The position numbers and the translations under genes are program-made. From IMG/VR virus record IMGVR_UViG_3300021479_000015, positions 1 through 64,000 of that record: a DNA stretch of 64,000 nt. One strand, written 5' to 3'. Below the pieces are notes generated by a model. The model had not been told where the DNA came from. It ran no database searches and was given only the letters and a program-made list of their open reading frames with translations. This document shows positions 30,431-39,092 of the stretch, piece after piece; within the stretch, counting starts at the first letter, position 1; every line of letters starts with the position of its first letter. The stretch comes from a virus.

Positions 30431-30859
30431 ATGAAAATAGCTGATATTGACGGCCTTACGGTTATTAACGCCAAAAAGCCCGTCACTCTCCACATCAACC
30501 GAAATGACGTTGCCAAGGCGGACCGTAAGGAACCTGAAGACTGTGTGGTTGCTCGCGCCTGTCGCCGGGAAATGCACGCCAAAGAGGTTCGAGTGCATCT
30601 TGGGCGCATCTACGTTCGTACTAACGAGGGGAATTGGACCCGTTATATGACATCGAAATCGATGCGTGATGAAATCATCGCTTTTGATCGCGGCGGCCAG
30701 TTTGAACCTGGCGTTTTTACCTTGAAGGAGCCGCCACCGACCCGACAAACTGGGCGCCACCAAGGAGGTCCAATGAAACCCCGCCGCTTGCGCAAATCGA
30801 CCGGCAAGAAACGCAGCCCCCCGCATGTCGTAACTAATGTGAGGATGGGACCAGCATGA
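30431..30859 (+). CDS. Phage protein, unknown
   Basis: 142 residues from ATG 30431, preceded by AAGGAGAG. The centre is beta/alpha mixed (LHINRNDVAKADRKEPEDCV, then YVRTNEGNWTRYMTSKSMRD) and the C-terminus very basic (RRLRKSTGKKRSPPH). Nucleic-acid binding is possible; no family recognised. Confidence 0.55.
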   Translation: MKIADIDGLTVINAKKPVTLHINRNDVAKADRKEPEDCVVARACRREMHAKEVRVHLGRIYVRTNEGNWTRYMTSKSMRDEIIAFDRGGQFEPGVFTLKEPPPTRQTGRHQGGPMKPRRLRKSTGKKRSPPHVVTNVRMGPA

Positions 30860-31134
30860 CCATCCAGCGGCGCTTGCAGGCGTGCATGAAGCAGGGCAAC
30901 CTGCGGGTGGCCGACTTGGCGCGCTGGTTCGATCGCCCGCATCCCACCATGCGGGGCTGGGTGCTGAAAGGCAGCCGCCCCGGTGGCGGGCCGCATGACA
31001 TCGAGCATGTAAGCGAGCTGCTTGGATTGTTGGAGACGCTGATCCAAAAGAAAAAAGGATTTCCGCTGCCGAGACTGTCGCCGCGAGACCGCAAAAAGCA
31101 TATCGTCGATATTAGGGCGCGGCTGCTCGCGTGA
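30856..31134 (+). CDS. Small HTH protein
   Basis: 92 residues from ATGA overlap at 30856. Residues 10-35 (KQGNLRVADLARWFDRPHPT, then MRGWVLKGSRP) form a helix-turn-helix, followed by LLETLIQKKKGFP and a basic tail. Probably a small DNA-binding regulator. Confidence 0.6.
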   Translation: MTIQRRLQACMKQGNLRVADLARWFDRPHPTMRGWVLKGSRPGGGPHDIEHVSELLGLLETLIQKKKGFPLPRLSPRDRKKHIVDIRARLLA

Positions 31135-31150
31135 AAGGGAGCAATGCGGA

Positions 31151-31324
31151 ATGGCTAACAAAGACGATTTGGCAAGAACAATCACCACGATGAGTTACGG
31201 AGAGTTGAAATCTGTCGCCGCCGCGCTGGTCGCGATGATTGACAAGGAAGTGCGACCGAAGCTCGAAACGGCTGAAGAATTTGCCGATCTGCTTTATGAT
31301 TGGGCCGAAGCTCAAAGTGAGTGA
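31151..31324 (+). CDS. Small acidic helical protein
   Basis: 57 residues, MANKDDLARTITTMSYGELK onward, ending LLYDWAEAQSE, with a GGGAG ribosome-binding site. Helical throughout. The last gene of the rightward block. Confidence 0.55.
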   Translation: MANKDDLARTITTMSYGELKSVAAALVAMIDKEVRPKLETAEEFADLLYDWAEAQSE

Positions 31325-31427
31325 GGATTACGATTTCGTCGCGCAGATGAAAACCAACACGATAAACAGTAAGACGAGGGTTTCAAACATGCATGTTTAT
31401 CCTGTATCCACCGCCCCAAACCGATAG
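31317..31427 (+). CDS. Possible tiny ORF at end of rightward block
   Basis: 36 residues from a GTG that overlaps the preceding stop, ending against the convergent gene at 31383. It has few features beyond a basic stretch, and the overlap with the opposite gene makes it doubtful. Confidence 0.25.
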   Translation: MSEDYDFVAQMKTNTINSKTRVSNMHVYPVSTAPNR

Positions 31428-31715
31428 TATACGAAGTTCGCTATTTATCGCTTGGAGTTTTTTTCTCATCCGGCCGATCATGACACGAATGGTATTACGA
31501 GTCATGCCGCCGCCGGCATCCGCGGGGTCATCGGTAAGGATGATATTGATGTCGGCAAGCGACAGCGCTTCACACGTCATCAAGGCGCTAAGAAGCCGTG
31601 CCTCTCGCGCCGTCAACCCCCATCCTTGATAGCGCACCGCATCGCCGCAAATTATGTCTTCAAGCTCAGTTATTCGCTGGCGTAGCGCCGCGCACTCTAC
31701 TTCCAAAGAATCCAC
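31383..31715 (-). CDS. Orphan OmpR/PhoB-type winged helix protein
   Basis: About 110 residues from GTG 31715. A coiled N-terminus (ECAALRQRITELEDIICG) leads to a winged helix: WGLTAREARLLSALMTCEAL, NTIRVMIGRMRKKLQ and a final ILSVWGGGYRI. The GGGYRI end is characteristic of the transcriptional-regulator C-terminal domain. No receiver domain. A second such domain is at 23355. Confidence 0.65.
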   Translation of the reverse strand: MDSLEVECAALRQRITELEDIICGDAVRYQGWGLTAREARLLSALMTCEALSLADINIILTDDPADAGGGMTRNTIRVMIGRMRKKLQAINSELRILSVWGGGYRINMHV

Positions 31716-31834
31716 GTCAGAGCGAGAATCAGCGCGGCCGACACTACGATGAGCGCAATCGGCTGGACGCCTATTTTTTTCTGCTCCGTGACGTGGCGGT
31801 CCAACCATCGCAACAACCTTTCGAGATCGTCCAT
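31697..31834 (-). CDS. Small membrane protein
   Basis: 45 residues. MDDLERLLRWLDRHVTEQKK, then one membrane helix (IALIVVSAALILALTWILW). Overlaps the wHTH gene by a few codons. Possibly part of the lysis cassette, by position. Confidence 0.55.
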   Translation of the reverse strand: MDDLERLLRWLDRHVTEQKKIGVQPIALIVVSAALILALTWILWK

Positions 31835-31837
31835 CTA

Positions 31838-32419
31838 CTAATGTCCTAAAATTCGGATAAAGACATCAATAGCCACAGCTCCCACGGCAAACAGCGCGCT
31901 CACCGCCCAAATGCGCCCTTGGATGTTGGCGTTGGAATTTTCCAGCTTTCCAATACGGTCTTCCAACGCTTTTTGTGACGTATTTATCTCCCGGCGCAGC
32001 GACTCGACCGTTGCCGTGCCTTCCTTGATGGTCCACATCAGCCCCGAAAGGTCGGACAGCGACTTGCGGAACTCATTCTGCGCCTCGTTGCGCAGTTGCT
32101 GCGCACCTTCGGCCTTATCGACCGCCTTTTCGGCGGCGATCAAGGCAGCGTTGACCGCCTTCTCGGCAGCCGCAAGGGCGGCGGTTACCCCGGTTTGCTG
32201 AGCCTCGTAGCGTTCGCGAAGTTGCAGCGATAAATCGTTGAATCGCTGACCTATGTACTTCTCGAAAGTCGTAAAATTCCAGCCGGACGCCTCGGATGGC
32301 AGCGCAACCGAGGCCGGCATTTGCCATGTGTCACGAAGATTTTTTACGTAGCTAACCGCGTCCTGCAGCTCCCTGACGGCGAGCTTCAGCTCGGATATAC
32401 TTTCGTCTTCCTTGACCAT
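31838..32419 (-). CDS. Coiled-coil membrane protein
   Basis: 193 residues. A long coiled coil (residues ~10-170: ELQDAVSYVKNLRDTW, then LIAAEKAVDKAEGAQQLRNE and LRREINTSQKALEDRIGKLE) ends in one C-terminal membrane helix (IWAVSALFAVGAVAIDVFIR). This layout is common in phage lysis or immunity proteins. Confidence 0.6.
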   Translation of the reverse strand: MVKEDESISELKLAVRELQDAVSYVKNLRDTWQMPASVALPSEASGWNFTTFEKYIGQRFNDLSLQLRERYEAQQTGVTAALAAAEKAVNAALIAAEKAVDKAEGAQQLRNEAQNEFRKSLSDLSGLMWTIKEGTATVESLRREINTSQKALEDRIGKLENSNANIQGRIWAVSALFAVGAVAIDVFIRILGH

Positions 32420-32436
32420 GGACCATCATAGCACCG

Positions 32437-32853
32437 CTATGTTCGGTATCCAAGTATTGGAGCGCCATTTCGCAAGCGTCCAATCAGGACGGGCGTTCCA
32501 GGGTCGGCCACACTGAGCTTGCTGCTGAGCCTGGAGGCTGCTGCCAGGGACAAGGTGCCCACGACGCCGACCAGAGCGTTGATCACGGTGTTCACCGCAG
32601 CCGAGCCAAACTGAACGGTCGCGACATAGCCGGGACCGAACAGGCTGGCTGCCGCGGTCGCGATGCTGTTGATGGTCGGGATGTACTTCGCTGCTGTCGC
32701 CACCGCGTTCTGGATGAAGGTGACGACACTCGCATCGAGCGTCACAGCACCTGTCGTCGGGTTGGTCGCACAAGCGGCAAGCGCCGCGGGGGCAACGGCT
32801 GCCAGGAGCAGTGTCCTGCTCTGGCTTTTGAAAAACTCGCGTCGGTTCATCAT
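32437..32853 (-). CDS. Lipoprotein with Tat-like signal
   Basis: 138 residues. The start MMNRREFFKSQSRTLLLAAV has two Arg and a hydrophobic run before a lipobox-like ALAAC. The mature part is Ala/Val/Gly-rich and contains a second hydrophobic stretch (ALVGVVGTLSLAAASRL). Likely anchored in the envelope, perhaps a spanin- or exclusion-related protein. The first codons overlap the upstream gene as ATGA. Confidence 0.6.
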   Translation of the reverse strand: MMNRREFFKSQSRTLLLAAVAPAALAACATNPTTGAVTLDASVVTFIQNAVATAAKYIPTINSIATAAASLFGPGYVATVQFGSAAVNTVINALVGVVGTLSLAAASRLSSKLSVADPGTPVLIGRLRNGAPILGYRT

Positions 32854-33833
32854 TTCTTCAACACCTTTGCATTTTGAGGAAACCCCCCGCTTCGGTACGC
32901 GTCGTCGTCGGTGAGCATCGCTATCGCCAGCGATCTCAGTTCATCATCGGTGATCTCGCCGGCCACCCACCCCGGCGCATTGGCATTCAGCCATGTGCGG
33001 GCAGCAGCTATTGCAATGGTCTGCCGGGTGGCGTCATCTGCAGCGGGCACAGTCATGGCAACTCCTGTTGTCGGTTGCGGTCCTGCCTTCAGCAAGGCCA
33101 GGTCAGCCTGTAGTGTAGCAGCATCAAATCCCTGTGGCGATAGGGTTCCGTGCAGCCTTTCCAAGCTCAATGCGGCTATCCCCTCATCCATATACTGGAC
33201 GAGAAAATCGGGGTAAATCCCGATCAAACACCCCCACGACACCCCTAGCAACAACCCTTTGCTGTTGCGCCCAACGATTGTGACGCAATGCCCTCCTGTC
33301 AGGCTGGATTTTGCAACCGGCGACCACGGCTGGGACCGATAAAACTGGTCGAAAGCGCTGTTAGGAAACTCGATTCCGACGCTGACGGCGCCAAAAAGAT
33401 AGGTTGCCAGCACGAGCTGGTCGATGTTTCCAGGCATCAGCGCCACGTAGGCATCGATCTTGTGCCGCGCACCTGATGCATCCAGCACGCCGGTTTTGAG
33501 GCGATAGGAAGCCGCCTGCTGCAAGTCGGTGCCTTGATCCGTGCTCGGATCGTTCGAATCGTACCCGGTCACCGCCGAATAATCGGAAAGCACCGCCTGA
33601 TCGGAAAAGGTGACCGATGCGTTCTGCTCGGCACGCCACAACATCACGGAATGAGCGGCGTCAGCCCACACGCAATCCCCGGCGATATCGTTGGCAAGCA
33701 TGCCCCAATTTGGGATGAGCCACGGACGGCCTATGACAAGCGGAGGCGTCGGAAACGCGCTGGCGTCGAAGTAGGTCGAAAACTTGAAGCTGACCGCATC
33801 GCGGGCAGATTTCTTACCAAGCAAGAGCATCAC
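32850..33833 (-). CDS. Papain-like (C39/C1) cysteine peptidase-like protein
   Basis: 327 residues. An N-terminal Cys in GDCVWADAAHSVML is placed like the catalytic Cys of C39/C1 folds, and a later His in SLTGGHCVTIVG and Trp-Gly in VSWGCLIG fit the second and third catalytic positions. C39-like folds in phages may cleave proteins or peptides at the virion or envelope. The activity is inferred. The gene overlaps its neighbour by ATGA. Confidence 0.65.
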   Translation of the reverse strand: MMLLLGKKSARDAVSFKFSTYFDASAFPTPPLVIGRPWLIPNWGMLANDIAGDCVWADAAHSVMLWRAEQNASVTFSDQAVLSDYSAVTGYDSNDPSTDQGTDLQQAASYRLKTGVLDASGARHKIDAYVALMPGNIDQLVLATYLFGAVSVGIEFPNSAFDQFYRSQPWSPVAKSSLTGGHCVTIVGRNSKGLLLGVSWGCLIGIYPDFLVQYMDEGIAALSLERLHGTLSPQGFDAATLQADLALLKAGPQPTTGVAMTVPAADDATRQTIAIAAARTWLNANAPGWVAGEITDDELRSLAIAMLTDDDAYRSGGFPQNAKVLKK

Positions 33834-34129
33834 ATCTGCCCAGCCGTAATCCTCTGCATCACCTTGTTATGCAGCCAGATGTTTTCATCGGCGGTGCCGG
33901 TGTAGGTGCCGGAAAAGCCAAGCTCGTTCGCCAAATGGGCACGCGCTTCCAGGCTGGAGTCCAGATTCAAAAGTTTGAGCAAATCGACGATCGAGTTTTG
34001 CCAATCGAGATGCTCGGGGTTTTGCGCGGCGCGCTTGGTCAGGATCGCATTGGCATCCACATTGGCGGTGCCCAGCATCTCTTTGTTCCAAGCTACCAGT
34101 ACGTTCCAGATGTCACGGAGAATGCTCAT
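33830..34129 (-). CDS. DUF3597 protein
   Basis: 99 residues. The segment VDANAILTKRAAQNPEHLDW, SIVDLLKLLNLDSS and the end ENIWLHNKVMQRI are characteristic of DUF3597, a small domain also known as the peptidoglycan-binding-like unit of some lysis or conjugation proteins. Cellular role not known. Confidence 0.75.
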   Translation of the reverse strand: MSILRDIWNVLVAWNKEMLGTANVDANAILTKRAAQNPEHLDWQNSIVDLLKLLNLDSSLEARAHLANELGFSGTYTGTADENIWLHNKVMQRITAGQM

Positions 34130-34536
34130 GGGAGGCCCTTCTTGGTGAGCGGAGGAATGTCATCCTGCGCTATTGATCCCGCCAAAGCGGTGGTCGCAGG
34201 AGCGACGGTAGGCTGCGGGATCGACAAGGCCAACTGATTCCCTGCCGGGTCGTTGGTCGTCACCACGCCGACCACGCTGGATTTCGGATCGGCCGCGATT
34301 TGCGCAACGGTCGCCACCGCAGCCTGATGGGTATGCGCCAGCAAGGTCAAGAGAGATGTCACGCCCGATATGACAACCCCGATCAGCTCTGGGCTTTGCA
34401 AAAGATCGAGAAGGCTTTTTTGCTCGTCCGATGAGAGTGTGAAGCCTCTGGCGGCGAACCAACCTATGATGGCACCGCCAAGCGTTCCGAATGCCAAGCG
34501 GATCAATGCTGCAATCTGTTGTTGGTTGGGAATCAT
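34126..34536 (-). CDS. Holin-like membrane protein
   Basis: 136 residues. Membrane segments at about 12-32 (RLAFGTLGGAIIGWFAARGF) and 50-70 (GVVISGVTSLLTLLAHTH), followed by a flexible polar tail (DPAGNQLALSIPQPTVAPAT). Position beside the endolysin makes it a holin candidate. The start codon is the ATG at 34536. Confidence 0.6.
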   Translation of the reverse strand: MIPNQQQIAALIRLAFGTLGGAIIGWFAARGFTLSSDEQKSLLDLLQSPELIGVVISGVTSLLTLLAHTHQAAVATVAQIAADPKSSVVGVVTTNDPAGNQLALSIPQPTVAPATTALAGSIAQDDIPPLTKKGLP

Positions 34537-34548
34537 GGAACAATTCCT

Positions 34549-34845
34549 TTAGTTAACGTGTTTCGGAAGCGGGGTGATATCAACCTCAATGATGAACGTG
34601 TTCGGTCCCTTGGTTCTAGCTTCGATCCGAGTCAGCGCGTAGCGATCATCGTCATCGGCGAATATCTTTCCGACATTGATGCCCATCGAAGACACCAGCA
34701 GACGCGCTCGCACCAGGCTCAGCGGCGGCGAGCGGGTGGTATCGCCCAGCGCCAAATCTACGGCGGCGAAAAAAACGGCCGCAGCCGCAGCGGCGCAAGC
34801 GAACAATACTAAGCCGATGAACATCCACCGTAGCAAGGTTATCAT
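34549..34845 (-). CDS. Membrane protein of the lysis region
   Basis: About 98 residues from ATG 34845. One N-terminal membrane helix (FIGLVLFACAAAAAAVFFAA) precedes a soluble part (RARLLVSSMGINVGKIFADD, then ITPLPKHVN). Coupled by ATGA to the small hydrophobic gene. Confidence 0.55.
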   Translation of the reverse strand: MITLLRWMFIGLVLFACAAAAAAVFFAAVDLALGDTTRSPPLSLVRARLLVSSMGINVGKIFADDDDRYALTRIEARTKGPNTFIIEVDITPLPKHVN

Positions 34846-34955
34846 CCGATGCGCTCGTACTTCGTTCCATTGAGATAGCAGGTGACGTTGCGCTTCAAGA
34901 ACATCAGAAGGAACGGCAACAAGATCAGCTCGCACATCATATCAGCCTTCGCCAT
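34842..34955 (-). CDS. Tiny membrane protein
   Basis: 37 residues from ATG 34955, MAKADMMCELILLPFLLMFL, then a basic end. It overlaps the 3' end of the exported protein gene and is coupled by ATGA downstream. Confidence 0.45.
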   Translation of the reverse strand: MAKADMMCELILLPFLLMFLKRNVTCYLNGTKYERIG

Positions 34956-35293
34956 GCGATGACACCGGCTGTTGCACGCGCGCGAGTGCGCACCGCACCT
35001 CCATCGTTTCCGCTGACTGCCAGTACCTGCCCCGGCGCCAGAACTTGAATAACTTGGAAGACGTGATGGGCCATTACGCCGATTATACCGGGCGCGGGAC
35101 CGCTGGCCGGTTGCCCGACACGGCGCCACTCGATCGCACGCGCGAGATTGCCGGGACCATGGATGCCGGTGTGTGATTCCATCCACATTCCGCACCATGG
35201 CAGCCCATGGCCGCGATGGTGGTGCCGCGGCGAAGCATCTGCCGCCAGCATGAGGGCGAGAAGGATCGCAACGACGATGGCGAAGGTCTTCAT
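34937..35293 (-). CDS. Exported CHAP/NlpC-like protein
   Basis: About 118 residues from ATG 35293. Signal peptide MKTFAIVVAILLALMLAADA precedes the catalytic-type Trp-Cys-Gly (LPWCGMWME), a conserved AIEWRRVGQPASGPAPG segment, and a His within GVMAHHVFQVIQVLA. This matches the TIGR02594-like group of small CHAP-type enzymes. It may cut peptidoglycan cross-bridges, acting with the GH25 enzyme. Coupled by ATGA. Confidence 0.65.
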   Translation of the reverse strand: MKTFAIVVAILLALMLAADASPRHHHRGHGLPWCGMWMESHTGIHGPGNLARAIEWRRVGQPASGPAPGIIGVMAHHVFQVIQVLAPGQVLAVSGNDGGAVRTRARATAGVIAWRRLI

Positions 35294-36018
35294 GCGCTGG
35301 CCCATGAATTGTAGAGCTGCAAGACCGTCATGCCGCCCACGACGGTGGAATTGTCCACGTTGCCGATGAGACCTGGGATCCTGTGCACGCCGGGTCCGAA
35401 GGAATCTCCGTCATCTTGCCACATATGCCCTTTGTTCCGCCATGGCAGCGGCACCTCGCTGGGATTGTAGGCTCCGTACTGGCATACCCACGCCCGCCGC
35501 ACGGCGAAACGATCCAGCACGTCGTTGGATGAAACCGTGGTGATCTGCTCGCGTGGCGCGTCGCCGCCATAGACCTTGAGCGGAAAGCCGCACCACTGCT
35601 CCACCCGTTGGCAGAACTCGTCTGCCCATCCCGCTGACTGCTGATAGCCGGACGCGCCGATGTCCTCCCAATCGAGGCAGAGATCGTCACCTGGCTCGTA
35701 GCCGCATGCCTTGACGCAAGCCATGAAGTGATCAGCTTCGTCCGCTGCGGTACCAATGCCGTTGAAGTGGTAGAAACCGAACTTCGGCTTGAGATCGAGC
35801 ACCGTCCCATCGATGTCCGTCACCGCTATATCGATATCGTCCATCCAGGCTGAACGGCGAAACGCGCAGCGGCTGTCGGGAGGTCCTTCCGCGCCCTGGC
35901 TTGCCTTGTGATCGAGAAAGGCAATGCCAGCCGCCTTGACGAGGGCGAATCCCTCATCGTGCGCGCCGGACACGTCGTCGCCGTGATAGAGATCGATGCA
36001 GTAGGCTGGATTGACCAT
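35290..36018 (-). CDS. GH25 lysozyme (endolysin)
   Basis: About 242 residues from ATG 36018. The glycoside hydrolase 25 fold is visible: CIDLYHGDDVSGAHDEGFAL at the N-terminus, KFGFYHFNGIG, LCLDWEDIGASGYQQ (acidic catalytic pair), and WVCQYGAYNPSEV near the end. It cleaves the beta-1,4 bond in peptidoglycan for release of progeny. Sits inside the lysis cassette. Confidence 0.9.
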   Translation of the reverse strand: MVNPAYCIDLYHGDDVSGAHDEGFALVKAAGIAFLDHKASQGAEGPPDSRCAFRRSAWMDDIDIAVTDIDGTVLDLKPKFGFYHFNGIGTAADEADHFMACVKACGYEPGDDLCLDWEDIGASGYQQSAGWADEFCQRVEQWCGFPLKVYGGDAPREQITTVSSNDVLDRFAVRRAWVCQYGAYNPSEVPLPWRNKGHMWQDDGDSFGPGVHRIPGLIGNVDNSTVVGGMTVLQLYNSWASA

Positions 36019-36062
36019 GCGGCCTGCAGGGTAATGCAAGCCGATAAATAACGCAACCGCCG

Positions 36063-36299
36063 CTATTTAGGCGTTTCCTGCGCCTTTTGAGCTTTGCGCT
36101 GAGCCGCCTGCTGCTCGACACCCTGCATGATCTGTTGAATCTGCTGATGGGCTTGCAGCGGCATGGAGACATTGGCGAACGCTTGCTGCATGGCCTGCCA
36201 GAGGTCGCGATCAATGGGCGGCATCTCTTGCGCGCGTGCAGCGACCCACATCATGCCAAGCCACCACACTAGTAAAATAACGAAAGTCAAACGCTTCAT
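36063..36299 (-). CDS. Secreted or membrane-tethered protein, spanin-like candidate
   Basis: About 78 residues from ATG 36299. Hydrophobic N-terminus (LTFVILLVWWLGMMWVAARA) then an amphipathic helix rich in Gln (QQIQQIMQGVEQQAAQRKAQ). A spanin-like arrangement is possible but unproven. Confidence 0.5.
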   Translation of the reverse strand: MKRLTFVILLVWWLGMMWVAARAQEMPPIDRDLWQAMQQAFANVSMPLQAHQQIQQIMQGVEQQAAQRKAQKAQETPK

Positions 36300-36312
36300 G
36301 TAGCTTAACGCC

Positions 36313-38322
36313 TCATGTTGTCGAGTACGAAAAAGAGCAGTTGAGGATTTGCCCACTCATATTGGTGTTTGTCACCGCAGCTCCGGTCACCGCATTGAGC
36401 AAGCTGAACGTTGTCGTATTCTTGGTTGGTTGTGGTGATACGCTGATGGTTCCGTTGCTGTTGCAACTTCCCGGAGACGACGCGTAATTTTGGTTTGCCG
36501 ATGCCACCGGCAACCCGCCGATGGACACGTTTGCGCCGCTGCCAGTTGCCGGAAATGAGAATCGGCCATAAACAAAAACCATATTGCCGATCTTGGTGTA
36601 GCTTACGCTCACGCCGGTAAACGTGAGGCTGGCACCGCTTTGATCGGAAGGCGTCCATGATCCCGCCGCTGTCACATCAGAAAGATCGGTAGTGGCAAGC
36701 GCGGCAAATACCGCTTTGGTGCCGTCGCTGCGAAGGACGTTGCCCGCGCTGCCGGCTGCCGCCCCGATCGAATAGCCGGTAACAGCGTCAAAGATGCCGC
36801 TGGATTGGAAACTGGCTGAACGACTATAGCCGCCGGCATTTATTTGGTAGCTGACGACGAGGCTCGTGGTCGGATTGGCGGCGCCTTGCCCCGGCAAGTT
36901 GGTCACTATCCAATCGACGGTCTGAGATGCTGCTGTGGCGTTTGTTTTCCAGCCTTGACCGATCCAGTGCAGACTCGGGCTTTCTTGCTGCGCACCAGCA
37001 GCAGCCGCGGTCTGGTTTTGTAAAACGATGCCGTCAGCTACAGTTGTTCCTACTGCATTGAGCGTCTGTGTGATGGTGCCGCCGACCAGGCCGGCAGCGT
37101 TTGCAACGAATGACACGGCAGGCGTCCCCAGCCCACCGCCTCCGTTCAGGATCGAGTTCACAGGCGTTAAAAGAAAATCGATGTTGCTCGCCCAATTGGA
37201 CGATGTAAAATTGCCGACAGTGCTGGCTCGAATGACGGCGGAAGCGTTCGTAGGCGTGATGGTTCCGGCATTCGAGTACCAGCCCGACCAAATGAGAAAA
37301 CCCAGGTATTGCCCGGCCAGCGTTGGTGTCGGCGTTGCTGGATTATCGTTCGTCAGGATCGTAGAGCCGCCTGCAACAGTGCCGCTTTGGCTGAGATTGT
37401 AAGTGCCGTTGCCGCCCGCGCCTGTCCCCAGCGATGCGATCGTTGTGCCTGTAGGTACGCCCGTCACCAGCACGACTTGCCCTACCGCAACGGTGCCGTT
37501 CGAGCAGCCGCCGGTGACCGTGTAAACCGTACCGACGACATTGCCGATGCAGGTCGATCCACCGCCGCTCTTGGACATCAAAAGCGTAAAGTTCGAATTG
37601 GCGCCGATCGCTTCACCCAGCAGAATTGTCTCGCCTTGCGTGTTGGCGTTTTGCGCGCCTGAAAGCGTGAGGTTGGGAGTTTCGCCAAACACGAGCGTTC
37701 GAGGAAGGGCGAATCCGCTGGCATTGAGCGTCAACGGCGCGCCGTTGAGAATGGCTGTCGAGCCTGCCGTGGTCGAGCATTGCGCTACGGACCCGGTTCC
37801 GACCGGAAAAGCGCCAGCCCCCAAACACGCTATACCGCTGCTGTTCGCCACTACGAACGCCGTCGTCGCTACGTTGGTCGTATTGTCGCCAAGGCTACGG
37901 GTTGGTGCGGTGGCTCCACCGCTGAAATTCTGCAGGGCAGTCCAAGTATTGGCGGCGCCAAAAATAGCGGTGACGAACGCCGTGTTGGCGAGGTTGGTCG
38001 TGTTGTCGCCGGGGTTGCGCGTTGGCGCCGTCGCACCGCCGTTGAAATTCTGCAGCCCGGTCCAAGCACTAGTGCTGACACCGGAGATGCCGCAATCGAT
38101 GAGCGTGTTGCTTGCGCCCACGCAGGCGAAATCGTTGACTGTCGTGCTGCCGGTGAAGATCGTCGTCCCCGGCGTGCCGCCGTCACCGATCACGCCGTTG
38201 GTCAACCATTGTGCAATGTGACCCGGCGTTACTTGTCCTCCCTGAATAACCGGAGGATTTTGAGCGTTGACCGAAGAAGCGCAGAGCAGCGCGCCAAGCA
38301 GGGCTATGAACAGTTTTCTCAT
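36313..38322 (-). CDS. Tail fibre or receptor-binding protein with signal-like N-terminus
   Basis: 669 residues. The start MRKLFIALLGALLCASSVNA looks like a signal peptide, unusual for a virion protein. The rest is beta-rich and Gly/Thr/Ser-rich, with a ~45-residue repeat (WTALQNFSGGATAPTR then LGDNTTNVATTAFV) twice near residues 90 and 135. The end (FVYGRFSFPATGSGANVSIG) resembles a C-terminal fibre tip. It shares the opening TPGHIAQWLTNGVIGDGG with the next gene (TPSHAAVWVTDGVIKDGG). Confidence 0.65.
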   Translation of the reverse strand: MRKLFIALLGALLCASSVNAQNPPVIQGGQVTPGHIAQWLTNGVIGDGGTPGTTIFTGSTTVNDFACVGASNTLIDCGISGVSTSAWTGLQNFNGGATAPTRNPGDNTTNLANTAFVTAIFGAANTWTALQNFSGGATAPTRSLGDNTTNVATTAFVVANSSGIACLGAGAFPVGTGSVAQCSTTAGSTAILNGAPLTLNASGFALPRTLVFGETPNLTLSGAQNANTQGETILLGEAIGANSNFTLLMSKSGGGSTCIGNVVGTVYTVTGGCSNGTVAVGQVVLVTGVPTGTTIASLGTGAGGNGTYNLSQSGTVAGGSTILTNDNPATPTPTLAGQYLGFLIWSGWYSNAGTITPTNASAVIRASTVGNFTSSNWASNIDFLLTPVNSILNGGGGLGTPAVSFVANAAGLVGGTITQTLNAVGTTVADGIVLQNQTAAAAGAQQESPSLHWIGQGWKTNATAASQTVDWIVTNLPGQGAANPTTSLVVSYQINAGGYSRSASFQSSGIFDAVTGYSIGAAAGSAGNVLRSDGTKAVFAALATTDLSDVTAAGSWTPSDQSGASLTFTGVSVSYTKIGNMVFVYGRFSFPATGSGANVSIGGLPVASANQNYASSPGSCNSNGTISVSPQPTKNTTTFSLLNAVTGAAVTNTNMSGQILNCSFSYSTT

Positions 38323-38813
38323 GAGAGATCGGTTCCCGTTAGATACACGTCCGCCAAAGCCGGTGCACCTTGGGGCGTGGTAAGCGACAGCCAGATCATC
38401 AAAAATCCGCCAATGCTCCCAAGGTTGGCAGCCGAGAAGCGCGTGTTGGCACCGAACGCCGCCAGCGTGACGGCCAGCAACGAGGCCGGCGTTGTGAGCG
38501 CGGAGTAAGCTTGCGCCGCCGATACGATCGGCGTCCCTGCCTTGGCTGGTTGCGGGTAGAACCCGCCTACCGCGCTCGTCAAGCTGATCGAGGCGTTCGT
38601 GATGATGATCCCATTCAGCTGAAACGCGGTGAAGTTGAGCGGAATGGCGATCGGCTGGTCGTTCGTTGTGTTAAAATTTGCGCCCCGTAAACTTGCAAGC
38701 ACGCGCTGCGATGCGGGTGTTGCGCCGCCATCCTTGATAACACCGTCCGTCACCCATACCGCCGCGTGGCTAGGAGTGATTTGCCCGCTTTGCAGGACCG
38801 ATTGGGAACTCAC
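38319..38813 (-). CDS. Tail-fibre-like protein
   Basis: 164 residues. The N-terminus LQSGQITPSHAAVWVTDGVI matches the opening of the 669-residue fibre, so both probably attach to the same tail part. Beta-rich, with IAIPLNFTAFQLNGIIITNA. Coupled by ATGA to the fibre gene. Confidence 0.6.
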   Translation of the reverse strand: MSSQSVLQSGQITPSHAAVWVTDGVIKDGGATPASQRVLASLRGANFNTTNDQPIAIPLNFTAFQLNGIIITNASISLTSAVGGFYPQPAKAGTPIVSAAQAYSALTTPASLLAVTLAAFGANTRFSAANLGSIGGFLMIWLSLTTPQGAPALADVYLTGTDLS

Positions 38814-39092
38814 TCACATCCTCCGCACGATGGCGTTGGCGGCCAGCACGAACACCGCGTAGATGGTTACAGAGACGATCTGGAAGGCGTCGGGGGCAGG
38901 AATGACCCGGTAAAACAGTACGAAGACCGAGCCGACCGTCAATAGGCAGAACAGGTTGCTGAGCGCGACAACGGTGCGCTTCGAAAGTGCCTGCAAGCTG
39001 AGAAAGAGAAGGTCGGTCGCGCGATCAGGTGTCTCCGACGCTGTGGTGGTCGACTCGTCTTCTTGCACCAGCTCGAACCTTCGGGCTTCCAT
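38814..39092 (-). CDS. Two-span membrane protein
   Basis: 92 residues. A charged N-terminus, then membrane segments around LSNLFCLLTVGSVFVLFYRV and AFQIVSVTIYAVFVLAANAI. A second holin-like candidate next to the virion genes. Overlaps its upstream neighbour by 68 bases. Confidence 0.55.
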   Translation of the reverse strand: MEARRFELVQEDESTTTASETPDRATDLLFLSLQALSKRTVVALSNLFCLLTVGSVFVLFYRVIPAPDAFQIVSVTIYAVFVLAANAIVRRM

